Shown: positions 16,457 to 24,532, counted from the first letter of the stretch. The stretch: 50,546 bases of DNA from Ruthenibacterium sp. (GCA_020025235.1 JAHHSL010000008.1:1-50546), one strand, 5' to 3'. A program made the numbers and translations. The notes: generated from the sequence alone by a model not told the origin.

Positions 16457-17749
16457 TTATTTTACCGCAGCAAACTCGTCCAGTTCGATGCTCTTGCCGC
16501 CCGCAAGACGGGATTCTTCGGCAGCCAGTGCCATGACATGGCTTTCCACCGATGCATCGACGCTTGTCAGCACATCACCGCAGGGTTCGCCGTCTTCAAA
16601 CATGCTGCATACATACTGCATCATCTTTGCGTCGCCGCCGCCGTGGCCTGCAAAACGGTCGGTGATCTTATCCAGATCGATCATTTCATCCTTCTGGCCG
16701 AAACGGCGCAGGACCAGCGTGTTCGTATCCATGTTGCCTTCGATCTCGCCTTCGGTGCCCATGATCTTCAGCGTGCGGTAGCAGCGCTGTGTGAAGGCGC
16801 TCATGGTAAAGACAGCCGTGGTGCCGCCTTCAAATTCCATGTTGACGGTCTGGTGATCCACCACGTTGTTGTCGCAGTGATATACGCATCTGCCGTACGG
16901 GCCTTTTTCCAGTGCATCGTACAGGTTTTCCGGTGTGGGATCCTGTGCAAGCACTGTCAGCGGCCATTCGCGGTTGCCGGAATCATAGCCGCTCTTTTCA
17001 TTGAACAGATAGATCTTTTCGGCGTCATACGGGCAGTTTTCCTTGGCCTTGCAGCCGGACATGCAGCGTTCTGCCGCACCTTCGGGTGCATTTTCCGCTT
17101 TGAACCAATCCAGAGAGCCGTACGAAGAAATACGCTTGCAGGGCTTGCCGACAAGCCAGCGGATGATATCCATATCGTGGCAGCTTTTTGCCAGGATCAT
17201 CGGGCTGGAATCTTCTTTTCTGCGCCAGTTGCCGCGCACATAGCTGTGTGCATAATGCCAGTATGCCACGTTTTCCGCAGCCTCCACGCTTTCGATGCGG
17301 CCGATGCGGCCTTCTTCCAGCAGCTGCTTTACCGTGCCGTAGAACTGTGTATAGCGCAGGACATGGCAGACGATGACCACGCGGTTCGTCTCATGTGCTT
17401 TTTCGCGCAGGGCGATGCATTCTTCCAGGCTCGGGGAGATCGGCTTTTCCAGAATCAGGTGATAGCCCTTTTCCATGGCGGGGATCGCTTCCTCCACATG
17501 CTGACGATCCTGTGTTGCAATGATCATCACATCGGCAAGGCGCGGTTCGCGCAGAAGTTCCTCTGCTGTTTCATAGCAGCGTTCTGCGGGCACGCCGTAT
17601 TCCTTCTGTGCGATCTCGCGGCGGGCGGGGTCCGGATCGGCAACGGCCGTAATGGTCATTTCTTCGGGGTGCAGCTTCTGATAAGACGAATAGGCCTCCA
17701 TTCCGCGGATGCCAAAACCGCAAACGGCAAATGTAACGGGACGCTTCAT
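16457..17749 (-). CDS. Gfo/Idh/MocA family oxidoreductase with Cys-containing insert
   Basis: 430 residues, longer than the two other family members here. It opens MKRPVTFAVCGFGIRGMEAY (dinucleotide motif), has the EKP signature at residues 101-103 and the substrate-site phrase KSCHDMDIIRWLVG around H191-D192. An insertion at residues 229-239 carries Cys229, Cys233 and Cys239 (C-x3-C-x5-C, then PYDAEKIY), a pattern found in a subset of long members and possibly a structural metal site. ATG 17749 is chosen because AGGAGG lies 6 nt upstream. The promoter region holds two copies of GTCCGGTGT. Substrate unknown; a monocistronic gene. Confidence 0.86.
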   Translation of the reverse strand: MKRPVTFAVCGFGIRGMEAYSSYQKLHPEEMTITAVADPDPARREIAQKEYGVPAERCYETAEELLREPRLADVMIIATQDRQHVEEAIPAMEKGYHLILEKPISPSLEECIALREKAHETNRVVIVCHVLRYTQFYGTVKQLLEEGRIGRIESVEAAENVAYWHYAHSYVRGNWRRKEDSSPMILAKSCHDMDIIRWLVGKPCKRISSYGSLDWFKAENAPEGAAERCMSGCKAKENCPYDAEKIYLFNEKSGYDSGNREWPLTVLAQDPTPENLYDALEKGPYGRCVYHCDNNVVDHQTVNMEFEGGTTAVFTMSAFTQRCYRTLKIMGTEGEIEGNMDTNTLVLRRFGQKDEMIDLDKITDRFAGHGGGDAKMMQYVCSMFEDGEPCGDVLTSVDASVESHVMALAAEESRLAGGKSIELDEFAAVK

Positions 17750-17800
17750 ATTTTTCCTCCTAAAATACTGCTTTTTATCACACAGACAACGGCCTGTGTA

Positions 17801-17829
17801 CATAAGGTCTGTTATCTGTCCGGTGTCAA
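17801..17829 (-). promoter_or_regulatory. Candidate promoter of the long Gfo/Idh/MocA gene
   Basis: On the minus strand TTGACA (17829-17824) is followed at 17 nt by CTTATG, or at 18 nt by TTATGT; the -10 is weak. Confidence 0.35.
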
Positions 17830-17864
17830 TATCTTGTTTTAGTATAGCACATACCGTCCGGTGT
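17818..17864. repeat. Two direct copies of GTCCGGTGT in the promoter region
   Basis: GTCCGGTGT at 17818-17826 and at 17856-17864, 38 bp apart. The first overlaps the candidate -35. A regulator site is possible. Confidence 0.4.
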
Positions 17865-17980
17865 TTCTTTGCATATTATCCAATACTTTTCTCTTTTTTT
17901 AAACACTTGCCGCCCGTCCGGAAATGCACCTTTGCACCGGGCGCCGCCGCTTTTATTTTAACCGATCGAGGTGCCTTTTG

Positions 17981-19060
17981 ATGTTTGGTCTTTATCTTCA
18001 TATTCCCTACTGCCGCCAGAAATGCCGCTACTGCGATTTCTATTCTGCGGCGTGTTCTTCCGGCGTGCCGGAAGGCTATATCGACGCGCTTTGCCGTGAA
18101 ATGGATCGCTTTGCTGGCGACGGCGCAAAACGCCCCGATACCCTGTATTTCGGCGGCGGCACGCCCTCACTTTTAACGCCCGCGCAGGCGGAACGGCTGA
18201 TCTGCAGGGCAGACCCCGCCGCGGGAGCGGAGATCACACTGGAGGCAAACCCCGAAACCGTCACCCTTTCCCTGCTGCGCGATTTCCGCCTTGCCGGGGT
18301 GAACCGCATCTCGTTCGGCGTGCAGACGGCCTTTGACGAAAGCCTTGCACGGCTCGGGCGGCGGCACACGGCCGAGCAGAGCCGCAGCGCACTGCACCTT
18401 GCCGCAAAGGCGGGCTTTGAAAATATCAGCGGGGACGTCATGCTGGCGCTGCCCTCTTACAGCGAAGCGGAACTGGACGCAACGCTGCAGCTGCTTTCCG
18501 AAGGCGGCTGCACGCACATCAGCAGCTATCTGCTGAAAATCGAACCGAACACCGTGTTCGGGCGCAGGCCGCCCGAAAATCTGCCCGATGACGACGCTGC
18601 CGCCGATTTTTACCTTTCCGCGGTTGAAAAGCTGGCGGCGCTGGGCTACCGGCAGTACGAAATTTCCAACTTTGCGAAGCCCGGATCTGAAAGCCGCCAC
18701 AATCTGATCTACTGGGATTGCGGGGAATATCTCGGCCTTGGCCCTGCTGCGCACAGCTGCATGAACGGGCGGCGTTTTTCCTGCAATGCCGGCACCGCCG
18801 CTTTTATCGAACGCCCCGCCGTGTACGAGCCGCAGGGCGTCTGCGATCAGGAGGATTACATCATGCTGCAGCTGCGCCTTGCACACGGCCTTTCGCTGGA
18901 TGCACTGAAAGACCTGTACGGCGTATCCTTTGCGCCGCACAAGCTTGCCTTCATCCGGCGGCTGTGCGAAAACGAAATGGCGGTTTTTGAGGACAATATC
19001 CTGCGCCTTACCCCGCGCGGCATGCTGATGCAGAACAGCATCCTGTGCGAACTGCTGTAA
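17981..19060 (+). CDS. hemW: HemW-type radical SAM protein (heme chaperone / HemN-like)
   Basis: 359 residues. The radical SAM cluster motif is at the very start, HIPYCRQKCRYCDF, with Cys11, Cys15 and Cys18 binding the 4Fe-4S cluster. Further family strings are YFGGGTPSLLTP, EANPETVT, GVNRISFGVQT, HISSYLLKIEPNT and YEISNFAKPGSESRHNLIYW, as in HemW. The HemW line lacks the extra N-terminal Cys of true HemN and acts in heme delivery; older annotations call it an oxygen-independent coproporphyrinogen oxidase. The start ATG 17981 follows GAGGTG; an upstream ATG at 17924 would add a 19-residue Arg-rich tail not usual for the family. Confidence 0.9.
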   Translation: MFGLYLHIPYCRQKCRYCDFYSAACSSGVPEGYIDALCREMDRFAGDGAKRPDTLYFGGGTPSLLTPAQAERLICRADPAAGAEITLEANPETVTLSLLRDFRLAGVNRISFGVQTAFDESLARLGRRHTAEQSRSALHLAAKAGFENISGDVMLALPSYSEAELDATLQLLSEGGCTHISSYLLKIEPNTVFGRRPPENLPDDDAAADFYLSAVEKLAALGYRQYEISNFAKPGSESRHNLIYWDCGEYLGLGPAAHSCMNGRRFSCNAGTAAFIERPAVYEPQGVCDQEDYIMLQLRLAHGLSLDALKDLYGVSFAPHKLAFIRRLCENEMAVFEDNILRLTPRGMLMQNSILCELL

Positions 19061-19146
19061 CAGGTTTCCCGAACGCGCTTATTCAGCGTCCTGCTTTGCA
19101 AAGCTTCTGCAAGGGCATGCGCAGGTGAAAAACGCATACAAACAAA

Positions 19147-19197
19147 AAAGTCTGAAAGCGCCGCTGCACCGGCTGCGCCTTCAGACTTTTCTTTTTT
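19147..19197. terminator. Bidirectional terminator between hemW and cobO
   Basis: AAAGTCTGAA (19147-19156) pairs with TTCAGACTTT (19180-19189), continued by GCGC/GCGC inside one mismatch. The plus strand ends in TCTTTTTT and the minus strand in a T-run too. Confidence 0.85.
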
Positions 19198-19714
19198 AAT
19201 ATTCGATCCCCTTTCGCGCCGCGACCGGATTTTCCGAATCGAACGGGTGACGCCGCGCTTCGATGACGCTGACGTAATCCGCAAGCTCGATCAGCTCCTG
19301 CGGTGCGCCGCGCCCCGTAAGGACAAGCTCTGTTTCGGGCGCTTTTTCCCGCACGGCGCGCAGCACTTCTTCCCGATCGAGCATCCCGGTATTGAGCGCG
19401 CACAGCACCTCATCCAGGACCACCAGATCATACTGCGCCATATGCTCGCAGGCGCAGCGCAGCGTTTCGCTCTGGCGGCGGTGACATTCCGCTTTTTCTG
19501 CGTCATTCATCTCCCATGTGAATTTTTCATTCTGCACGGGGCAGTAAAAATCGGTTCCAAGTGCGCGCAGGCTTTTTTCTTCGCCCGTGCCGCCGCTTTT
19601 CAGAAATTCGTAAAACGCGGTTTTCATCCCGCTGCCCGCCGCACGCGCGCACAGCCCGACCGCAGCCGTCGTTTTGCCCTTTCCATCGCCGGTATAAATA
19701 TGTACCATAGCCAT
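19196..19714 (-). CDS. cobO: Cob(I)yrinic acid a,c-diamide adenosyltransferase (CobO/BtuR/CobA type)
   Basis: 172 residues. The P-loop YTGDGKGKTTAAVG (residues 7-19) is the hallmark of the CobO family; the Walker B-like LVVLDEVLCALNTGML and the ending LTGRGAPQELIELADYVSVIEARRHPF match it along the length. The enzyme transfers the adenosyl group from ATP to the corrin cobalt, making adenosylcobalamin. Its ATG directly follows the TAA of the phosphatase gene, so the two form an operon. No other cobalamin gene is in the window, so it may serve salvage. Confidence 0.93.
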   Translation of the reverse strand: MAMVHIYTGDGKGKTTAAVGLCARAAGSGMKTAFYEFLKSGGTGEEKSLRALGTDFYCPVQNEKFTWEMNDAEKAECHRRQSETLRCACEHMAQYDLVVLDEVLCALNTGMLDREEVLRAVREKAPETELVLTGRGAPQELIELADYVSVIEARRHPFDSENPVAARKGIEY

Positions 19715-20353
19715 TTATTCTTCCTCATCCAGATAGCCGTAGGGGATGATCTCGCTCACTTCCGCGATGCCATCGCGCATCCACATTTCCGGGCTGCACT
19801 GCAGCACATAGCCGCAGCCGCGGTCTGCCATCCACATTTCCGGTGCGCGCTTGGGCATGCCGCGCTGTGCCAGCATGCTCATGATAACGCCGCCGTGCGT
19901 CACGCACGCCGCCTGCTCGGTATTGGTTTTCATCATATATTCAAACATGCCCATAAGCACTTCGGAACAGCGCTTGTGAAATTCCGGCGCACTTTCGCCG
20001 CCCTTCGGCGTATAGTGCTGTGCGGGGTCCATCCACTTTTTGAAGTTTTCGTCCTGCAGAAGCTCGCGCACGCGGCGGCCTTCAAATTCGCCGAAGCTGT
20101 TTTCGCGCAGATCGGCAAGGATGATCTTATCCTTTGCATCGGGGAAGATCATTTCCACCGTTTCCACCGCGCGGCGCAGCGGGCTGCTGAACACCGTGTT
20201 CACATGCGGATACGCAAAGCGCTGCATCAGGCCGCGGATCTCCTCGCGCCCGGCTTCGCACAGTGCGTCGTCGGTTCCGCCGCCCGCGTAAATGCCGTCC
20301 ACATTGCTCTGCGTCATGCCGTGGCGGATCAGGTATAAACGATAGTTCTTCAT
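19715..20353 (-). CDS. Histidine phosphatase family protein (possibly CobC-like)
   Basis: 212 residues. The active-site RHG motif is at residues 10-12 (LYLIRHGMTQSN), the acid residue region at E84 (LRENSFGEFEGR), and the second His at 153 (CVTHGGVIM). These enzymes form a phosphohistidine on His11 and remove phosphate from small molecules or proteins. The gene abuts cobO with no gap, which makes alpha-ribazole-5'-phosphate phosphatase (CobC), the last steps of cobalamin assembly, a reasonable idea. A general phosphatase or phosphoglycerate-mutase-like role is equally compatible with the sequence. Confidence 0.85.
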   Translation of the reverse strand: MKNYRLYLIRHGMTQSNVDGIYAGGGTDDALCEAGREEIRGLMQRFAYPHVNTVFSSPLRRAVETVEMIFPDAKDKIILADLRENSFGEFEGRRVRELLQDENFKKWMDPAQHYTPKGGESAPEFHKRCSEVLMGMFEYMMKTNTEQAACVTHGGVIMSMLAQRGMPKRAPEMWMADRGCGYVLQCSPEMWMRDGIAEVSEIIPYGYLDEEE

Positions 20354-20534
20354 GTTGTTTCCTCCGGTTTGCGCCGTGCGTATGCTCGGCGGTTTTCATT
20401 ATTTTCAAAAAAAGATTTTGTTCAAATTTCCATGTATCCCACTATATTTAGACGGTACAGCACACTGAAAGCGCAGATGTAGCACTCCCCTGCACATTCT
20501 GCCGGTTTTCGTAGCTTTCTGCCGTTTTTTTGTG

Positions 20535-20563
20535 TTTACAAATTGTTTTCTATGTACTATAAT
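20535..20563 (+). promoter_or_regulatory. Promoter of the XRE regulator gene
   Basis: TTTACA at 20535-20540, a 17-nt spacer, TATAAT at 20558-20563. The rest of 20354-20534 shows no gene. Confidence 0.75.
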
Positions 20564-20580
20564 TTACAATACGTAATTGT
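20538..20580. promoter_or_regulatory. Pair of candidate operators at the XRE promoter
   Basis: ACAA-A-TTGT at 20538-20546 overlaps the -35, and ACAAT-ACGTA-ATTGT at 20566-20580 begins just after the -10. The centres are 31 bp (about three helical turns) apart, as expected for cooperative autorepression. Confidence 0.5.
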
Positions 20581-20597
20581 GTAAGGAGTATACGGGC

Positions 20598-21293
20598 ATG
20601 GCTTCGGATTTCAGCAGAATCATCACGCTTCTGCGCAAAGAAAAAGGCGTGACGCAAAAACAGGCAGCGGAGGATCTTGGGGTTTCCCAGGCGCTGCTCT
20701 CACACTATGAAAAGGGCATCCGTGAATGCGGGCTCAGCTTTGTTGTGCGCGTTGCTGATTATTACGGGGTTTCCTGTGATTATCTTCTGGGCCGCAGTGC
20801 AGACCGCAGCGGTCTGACGCTTTCTGCCGAAGAGATCCCCAGCCCCGAAACGGCCAAGGACGGCATTTTCCGCGGCAGTGTACTGCCCACCTTTAATAAG
20901 AAGCTGATTTCCAACAGCCTGAACATTCTGTACGACAAGCTCAATTCCTGTCCGGACAAGGGGCTTGTCGGCGAGATCTCCGCATATCTGATGCTGGCGG
21001 TCTACAAGATGTTCCGCCTTTTGTACGGCGCAGGCCCCAAGAACGCGACCGGCATGTTCGGCGTTAAAAAATCGCTGTACAGCGGCTATTCCGACGCCGC
21101 GATGCATATTGCCGAATCGAACGTCAAGGCCATTCTTGCGGGCGATGACATCGGCCTTGGCGCGCCGCTGAAGGACACCAACGCATTTGTCATGACGACC
21201 GAGAGCATTTCGCACGATTATCCGCTGTACGCTTCCAGCCTGTGGCATCTGATCAAGACAAGCGAAGCGCGCATCGAAAAAAAGGACGATTGA
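20598..21293 (+). CDS. XRE family helix-turn-helix regulator with unknown C-terminal domain
   Basis: 231 residues. Residues 5-65 are a Cro/C1-type HTH (ITLLRKEKGVTQKQAAEDLG, then VSQALLSHYEKGIRECGL and YYGVSCDYLLGRS). The C-terminal two thirds is helical and not recognised; it probably mediates oligomerisation or ligand sensing. ATG 20598 follows AAGGAG with 9 nt spacing. It is a single gene with its own promoter and terminator. Dyad sequences at the promoter suggest self-regulation. Its targets are unknown. Confidence 0.88.
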   Translation: MASDFSRIITLLRKEKGVTQKQAAEDLGVSQALLSHYEKGIRECGLSFVVRVADYYGVSCDYLLGRSADRSGLTLSAEEIPSPETAKDGIFRGSVLPTFNKKLISNSLNILYDKLNSCPDKGLVGEISAYLMLAVYKMFRLLYGAGPKNATGMFGVKKSLYSGYSDAAMHIAESNVKAILAGDDIGLGAPLKDTNAFVMTTESISHDYPLYASSLWHLIKTSEARIEKKDD

Positions 21294-21331
21294 TCCCTGT
21301 CGCATATCATAACATGAATCAGAATAAAAGA

Positions 21332-21358
21332 AAAGCCGCTGAAAGCGGCTTTTTTTGT
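21332..21358 (+). terminator. Intrinsic terminator after the XRE regulator gene
   Basis: AAAGCCGCT (21332-21340), loop GAA, AGCGGCTTT (21344-21352), then TTTTTG. Confidence 0.92.
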
Positions 21359-21373
21359 TGCGTTGGATTTTCT

Positions 21374-21619
21374 TTATTTGAGATTTCCGATTGCCTCGCG
21401 GCATGCGCGGCAGATATTGCGTCCCTGATACTGTTCGATATCCTCTGCACTGCCGCAGAAAATGCAGGCCGGCTGATATTTTTTGAGTACGATACTATCC
21501 TTATCCACATAAACCTCAAGTGCAGAATCTTTATCAATATCCAGCACACGGCGCAGTTCAATCGGAAGCACAATGCGTCCCAGTCCATCGACCGGACGAA
21601 CCATTCCTGTTGATTTCAA
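21374..21619 (-). CDS. AbrB family transition-state regulator with C-terminal zinc ribbon, TTG start
   Basis: 81 residues. The swapped-hairpin DNA-binding domain reads MKSTGMVRPVDGLGRIVLPIE...RRVLDI and continues DALEVYVDKDSIVLKKY. The C-terminal segment has two CxxC pairs (Cys52/Cys55 and Cys70/Cys73) forming a likely zinc ribbon, a layout common in Clostridia. AbrB proteins repress stationary-phase and sporulation genes during growth. The start is chosen as TTG 21619, which follows GGGAG at 10 nt and gives the canonical MKSTG opening. An in-frame ATG at 21673 falls only about 4 nt downstream of the promoter -10, i.e. at the expected transcription start, so it is unlikely to be used. Confidence 0.9.
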   Translation of the reverse strand: MKSTGMVRPVDGLGRIVLPIELRRVLDIDKDSALEVYVDKDSIVLKKYQPACIFCGSAEDIEQYQGRNICRACREAIGNLK

Positions 21620-21677
21620 TCTTCGACCACTCCCTTTTCTGGGATCGTTTTCGTCACGATTCCATATTGACATTTAT

Positions 21678-21706
21678 ACTATACATAATTTTACATTTTA
21701 TGTCAA
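21678..21706 (-). promoter_or_regulatory. Promoter of the AbrB-family gene
   Basis: On the minus strand TTGACA (21706-21701), a 17-nt spacer, TATAGT (21683-21678). Confidence 0.82.
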
Positions 21707-21771
21707 TATGTGGCAGAAAAAGAATTATCTGGAAATCAACTGGAATGTCCGAAACCGTCGAATCCGATCCA

Positions 21772-22770
21772 TTACAGCTGTAAAAAGCCGACTTTGCGGT
21801 AAACCTTGGATACTGTGCGGTTTGCGATCGCTTCCGCGCGCTGTGCGCCCTGCGCAAGCACCGTGTCGATATATGCCTTGTCGTCGAGCAGACGGCGGTA
21901 CTCCTGCTGAATGGGCAGGAATTTGTCTTTGACGACCTCTGCCACGGCAAGCTTGAAATCACCGTAGCCGTGTCCTTCAAATTCGCGTTCGATCGCCGCA
22001 AACTCCTTGCCGGTGAACGCACCGTAAATGCTCATCAGGTTCGTGACGCCCGGCTTATCGTCGCCCGCGCGCACACAGCCGTCGGAATCCGTTACCGCGC
22101 GCTTGAATTTGCGCACAATGGTATCGGCGTCGTCCAGCATCAGCACAAAGCCGTTGACGTTCGTATCGCTTTTGCTCATTTTCTTGTCCGGCTCCTGCAG
22201 ACTCATGATCTTCGCGCCTGTTTTGGGGATGTAGGCGTCCGGCACCACAAAGGTATCGCCGTAAATACCGTTGAAGCGCTGTGCAACGTTGCGCGTCAGT
22301 TCCAGATGCTGCTTCTGATCGATGCCCACGGGCACAAGATCGGCATTATACAGCAGGATATCCGCCGCCATAAGCACCGGATAGGTGAACAGACCCGCAT
22401 TGATATCCTCCGGATGCTTTGCGCTTTTTTCCTTGAACTGGTGCATGCGCGTCAGCTCGCCGAACGGCGTGCTGCACGAAAGCACCCACGAAAGCTCCGC
22501 GTGCGCGCGCACATGGCTCTGCACAAACAGCACGCTCTTTTCCGGGTCGATCCCACAGGCCAGAAGCAGTGCGGCGGCCTCCCGCGTTTTGCGGCGCAGC
22601 TCCGCCGGCGTCTGGCGCACGGTGATCGCATGCATGTTCGCGATCATATAAATACAATCATAATCATCCTGCAGAGCGTCCCAGTTGCGCACGGCACCCA
22701 CATAATTGCCCAGTGTAAAAGTACCGGTCGGCTGAATGCCGCTCAAAATGCGTTTTTTCTGATTTTCCAT
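21772..22770 (-). CDS. trpS: Tryptophan-tRNA ligase
   Basis: 332 residues. The class I synthetase motifs are seen: the HIGH-equivalent region PTGTFTLGNYVGA at 14-26 and KMSKS at 197-201. Other family landmarks are HAITVRQ, the DILLYNADLVPVGIDQKQHLELTRN tryptophan and ATP pocket. It charges tRNA-Trp in the cytosol. The start ATG 22770 is preceded by AGGGGGA; upstream frame extension to 22833 has no ribosome site and would include the promoter. The leader is only about 30 nt, leaving no room for a T-box. Confidence 0.96.
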   Translation of the reverse strand: MENQKKRILSGIQPTGTFTLGNYVGAVRNWDALQDDYDCIYMIANMHAITVRQTPAELRRKTREAAALLLACGIDPEKSVLFVQSHVRAHAELSWVLSCSTPFGELTRMHQFKEKSAKHPEDINAGLFTYPVLMAADILLYNADLVPVGIDQKQHLELTRNVAQRFNGIYGDTFVVPDAYIPKTGAKIMSLQEPDKKMSKSDTNVNGFVLMLDDADTIVRKFKRAVTDSDGCVRAGDDKPGVTNLMSIYGAFTGKEFAAIEREFEGHGYGDFKLAVAEVVKDKFLPIQQEYRRLLDDKAYIDTVLAQGAQRAEAIANRTVSKVYRKVGFLQL

Positions 22771-22804
22771 CTCGGTTCCCCCTGCTTTGTAAAAGTTAAA
22801 TATA

Positions 22805-22833
22805 ATTGTAGCACAATCAACTGCCGAAAGCAA
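22805..22833 (-). promoter_or_regulatory. Promoter of trpS
   Basis: On the minus strand TTGCTT (22833-22828), a 17-nt spacer, TACAAT (22810-22805). Its -35 directly abuts the -35 of the gltX promoter. Confidence 0.7.
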
Positions 22834-22862
22834 TTGACAAACGGGGTTCTTGCGGCTAAACT
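22834..22862 (+). promoter_or_regulatory. Promoter of gltX
   Basis: TTGACA at 22834-22839, a 17-nt spacer, TAAACT at 22857-22862. Confidence 0.75.
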
Positions 22863-22942
22863 AAATAAGGAATAAAAGTGCGTCTGCCGGCCTTTGCCCG
22901 TTGCCGCACCGCCCAATATAAATACCGAGGAGCACCAGAACT

Positions 22943-24397
22943 ATGGCATCGAATACTGTTCGTACCCGTTTCGCCCCCAGCCCCACAGGCTATATGCACG
23001 TGGGCAACCTGCGCACCGCATTGTATGCATATCTGCAGGCAAAGCATAATGGAGGCACTTTCATCCTGCGCATCGAAGATACCGACCAGGAGCGCTATGT
23101 CGAAGGCGCTGTTGATATCATCTACAACACCCTGCGCGAAACCGGCCTTCTGTGGGACGAAGGTCCGGACATCGGCGGCCCTGTCGGCCCGTATGTGCAG
23201 AGCGAGCGCATGCACATGTTCAAGGATTATGCCGAGCAGCTTGTAAAAGAAGGCAAGGCCTATTACTGCTTCTGCGACAAGGATCGTCTGGAGGAAATGC
23301 GTCTGGTTCAGAAGGCAAGCGGACAGGCTCCCCATTACGACGGCCACTGCCGCAACCTTTCGCCGGAGGAGATCCAGGCCAAGCTGGATGCAGGCGTGCC
23401 TTACGTCATCCGCCAGAAGATGCCCAAAACCGGCAAAACCAGCTTTGACGACGTGGTGTACGGCCACATCGAAGTGGACAACGACACCCTTGACGACCAG
23501 ATCCTCATCAAAACCGACGGCATGCCCACCTACAACTTCGCAAACGTGGTCGATGACCACCTCATGGGCATCACGCATGTCATCCGCGGTTCGGAATATC
23601 TTTCCAGCACCCCGAAATACAACCTGCTGTATCAGGATTTCGGCTGGGAGATCCCGACGTATATCCACTGCCCGCCCGTTATGAAGGACGCGCAGAACAA
23701 GCTTTCCAAGCGCAACGGCGACGCAAGCTATCAGGATCTGATCGCAAAGGGCTATCTGACCGAAGCCGTGCTGAACTACATCCTGCTGCTGGGCTGGAGC
23801 CCGAAGGGCGAAAAGGAGATCTTCTCGCTGGATGAAATGATCGAAGCATTCGACGAAACCGGCATCGGCAAGGCACCCGCGATCTTCGATCCCGCAAAGC
23901 TGCGCTACATCAATGCCGAATACATCCGCGCCATGAGCGAGGAAAAGTTCTTCTCCATGGCAGAGCCGTACATCGACAGCGTTGTGAAGACCGAATGTGA
24001 TAAGCACCTGCTCACGCAGGTCCTGCACCAGCGCTGCGAAGTGCTGAGCGATATCCCCGAGCAGATCGATTTCATCGACGAACTGCCCGATTACGACATC
24101 GCCATGTACACCAACAAGAAAATGAAGACGAACGCGGAAACCGCAAAGGAAGCACTGGAAGCGATCCTTCCGGTGATCGAAGCGATCCCCGAGGACGGCT
24201 TCACCAAGGACGCTATCCACGAGGCCGTGTTTGCGCTGATCCAGGAAAAGGGCGTCAAGAACGGCTTTATGCTCTGGCCGCTGCGCGTTGCCGTTTCCGG
24301 CAAGCAGTTCACGCCGGGCGGCGGCATCGAACTTGCCGCGATCCTTGGCAAAGAGCGCACGGTCGCCCGCATCAAGAACGGTATTTCCCGCCTGTAA
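22943..24397 (+). CDS. gltX: Glutamate-tRNA ligase
   Basis: 484 residues. The start reads VRTRFAPSPTGYMHVGNLRTALY, containing the HIGH-type motif HVGN, and the KMSKS equivalent is KLSKR at 253-257. The intervening FILRIEDTDQERYVEGA and ADIVDDHLMG-like region are typical of GlxRS. In most Firmicutes this enzyme charges both tRNA-Glu and tRNA-Gln, with GatCAB correcting the latter; that cannot be told from this window. The gene is divergent from trpS and followed by a strong terminator. The ribosome site is GAGGAG before ATG 22943. Confidence 0.96.
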   Translation: MASNTVRTRFAPSPTGYMHVGNLRTALYAYLQAKHNGGTFILRIEDTDQERYVEGAVDIIYNTLRETGLLWDEGPDIGGPVGPYVQSERMHMFKDYAEQLVKEGKAYYCFCDKDRLEEMRLVQKASGQAPHYDGHCRNLSPEEIQAKLDAGVPYVIRQKMPKTGKTSFDDVVYGHIEVDNDTLDDQILIKTDGMPTYNFANVVDDHLMGITHVIRGSEYLSSTPKYNLLYQDFGWEIPTYIHCPPVMKDAQNKLSKRNGDASYQDLIAKGYLTEAVLNYILLLGWSPKGEKEIFSLDEMIEAFDETGIGKAPAIFDPAKLRYINAEYIRAMSEEKFFSMAEPYIDSVVKTECDKHLLTQVLHQRCEVLSDIPEQIDFIDELPDYDIAMYTNKKMKTNAETAKEALEAILPVIEAIPEDGFTKDAIHEAVFALIQEKGVKNGFMLWPLRVAVSGKQFTPGGGIELAAILGKERTVARIKNGISRL

Positions 24398-24438
24398 GCA
24401 GGTTTTCCGTTTTTCCCTGTATTGATCCATAGAAAAGT

Positions 24439-24484
24439 AAGTCCCCGGCACGAAGAGACAAAATCTTCATGCCGGGGACTTTTA
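24439..24484 (+). terminator. Intrinsic terminator after gltX
   Basis: AAGTCCCCGGCA (24439-24450) pairs with TGCCGGGGACTT (24470-24481), with an inner GAAGA/TCTTC stem; followed by TTTATAAT. Confidence 0.88.
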
Positions 24485-24532
24485 TAATAGGGTCAGCCCC
24501 TGCGCCAGACGCTTCGGGCATACAAGGAAAGA

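Noticed and set aside
22771..22942. Possible T-box leader for trpS or gltX
   Set aside because: The promoters leave leaders of only about 30 and 80 nt, and no T-box core (AGGGTGGNACC) is seen.
24483..24488. TATAAT just upstream of spoIIE
   Set aside because: It lies in the T-tail of the gltX terminator with no usable -35 at 16-18 nt; too weak to call as the spoIIE promoter.
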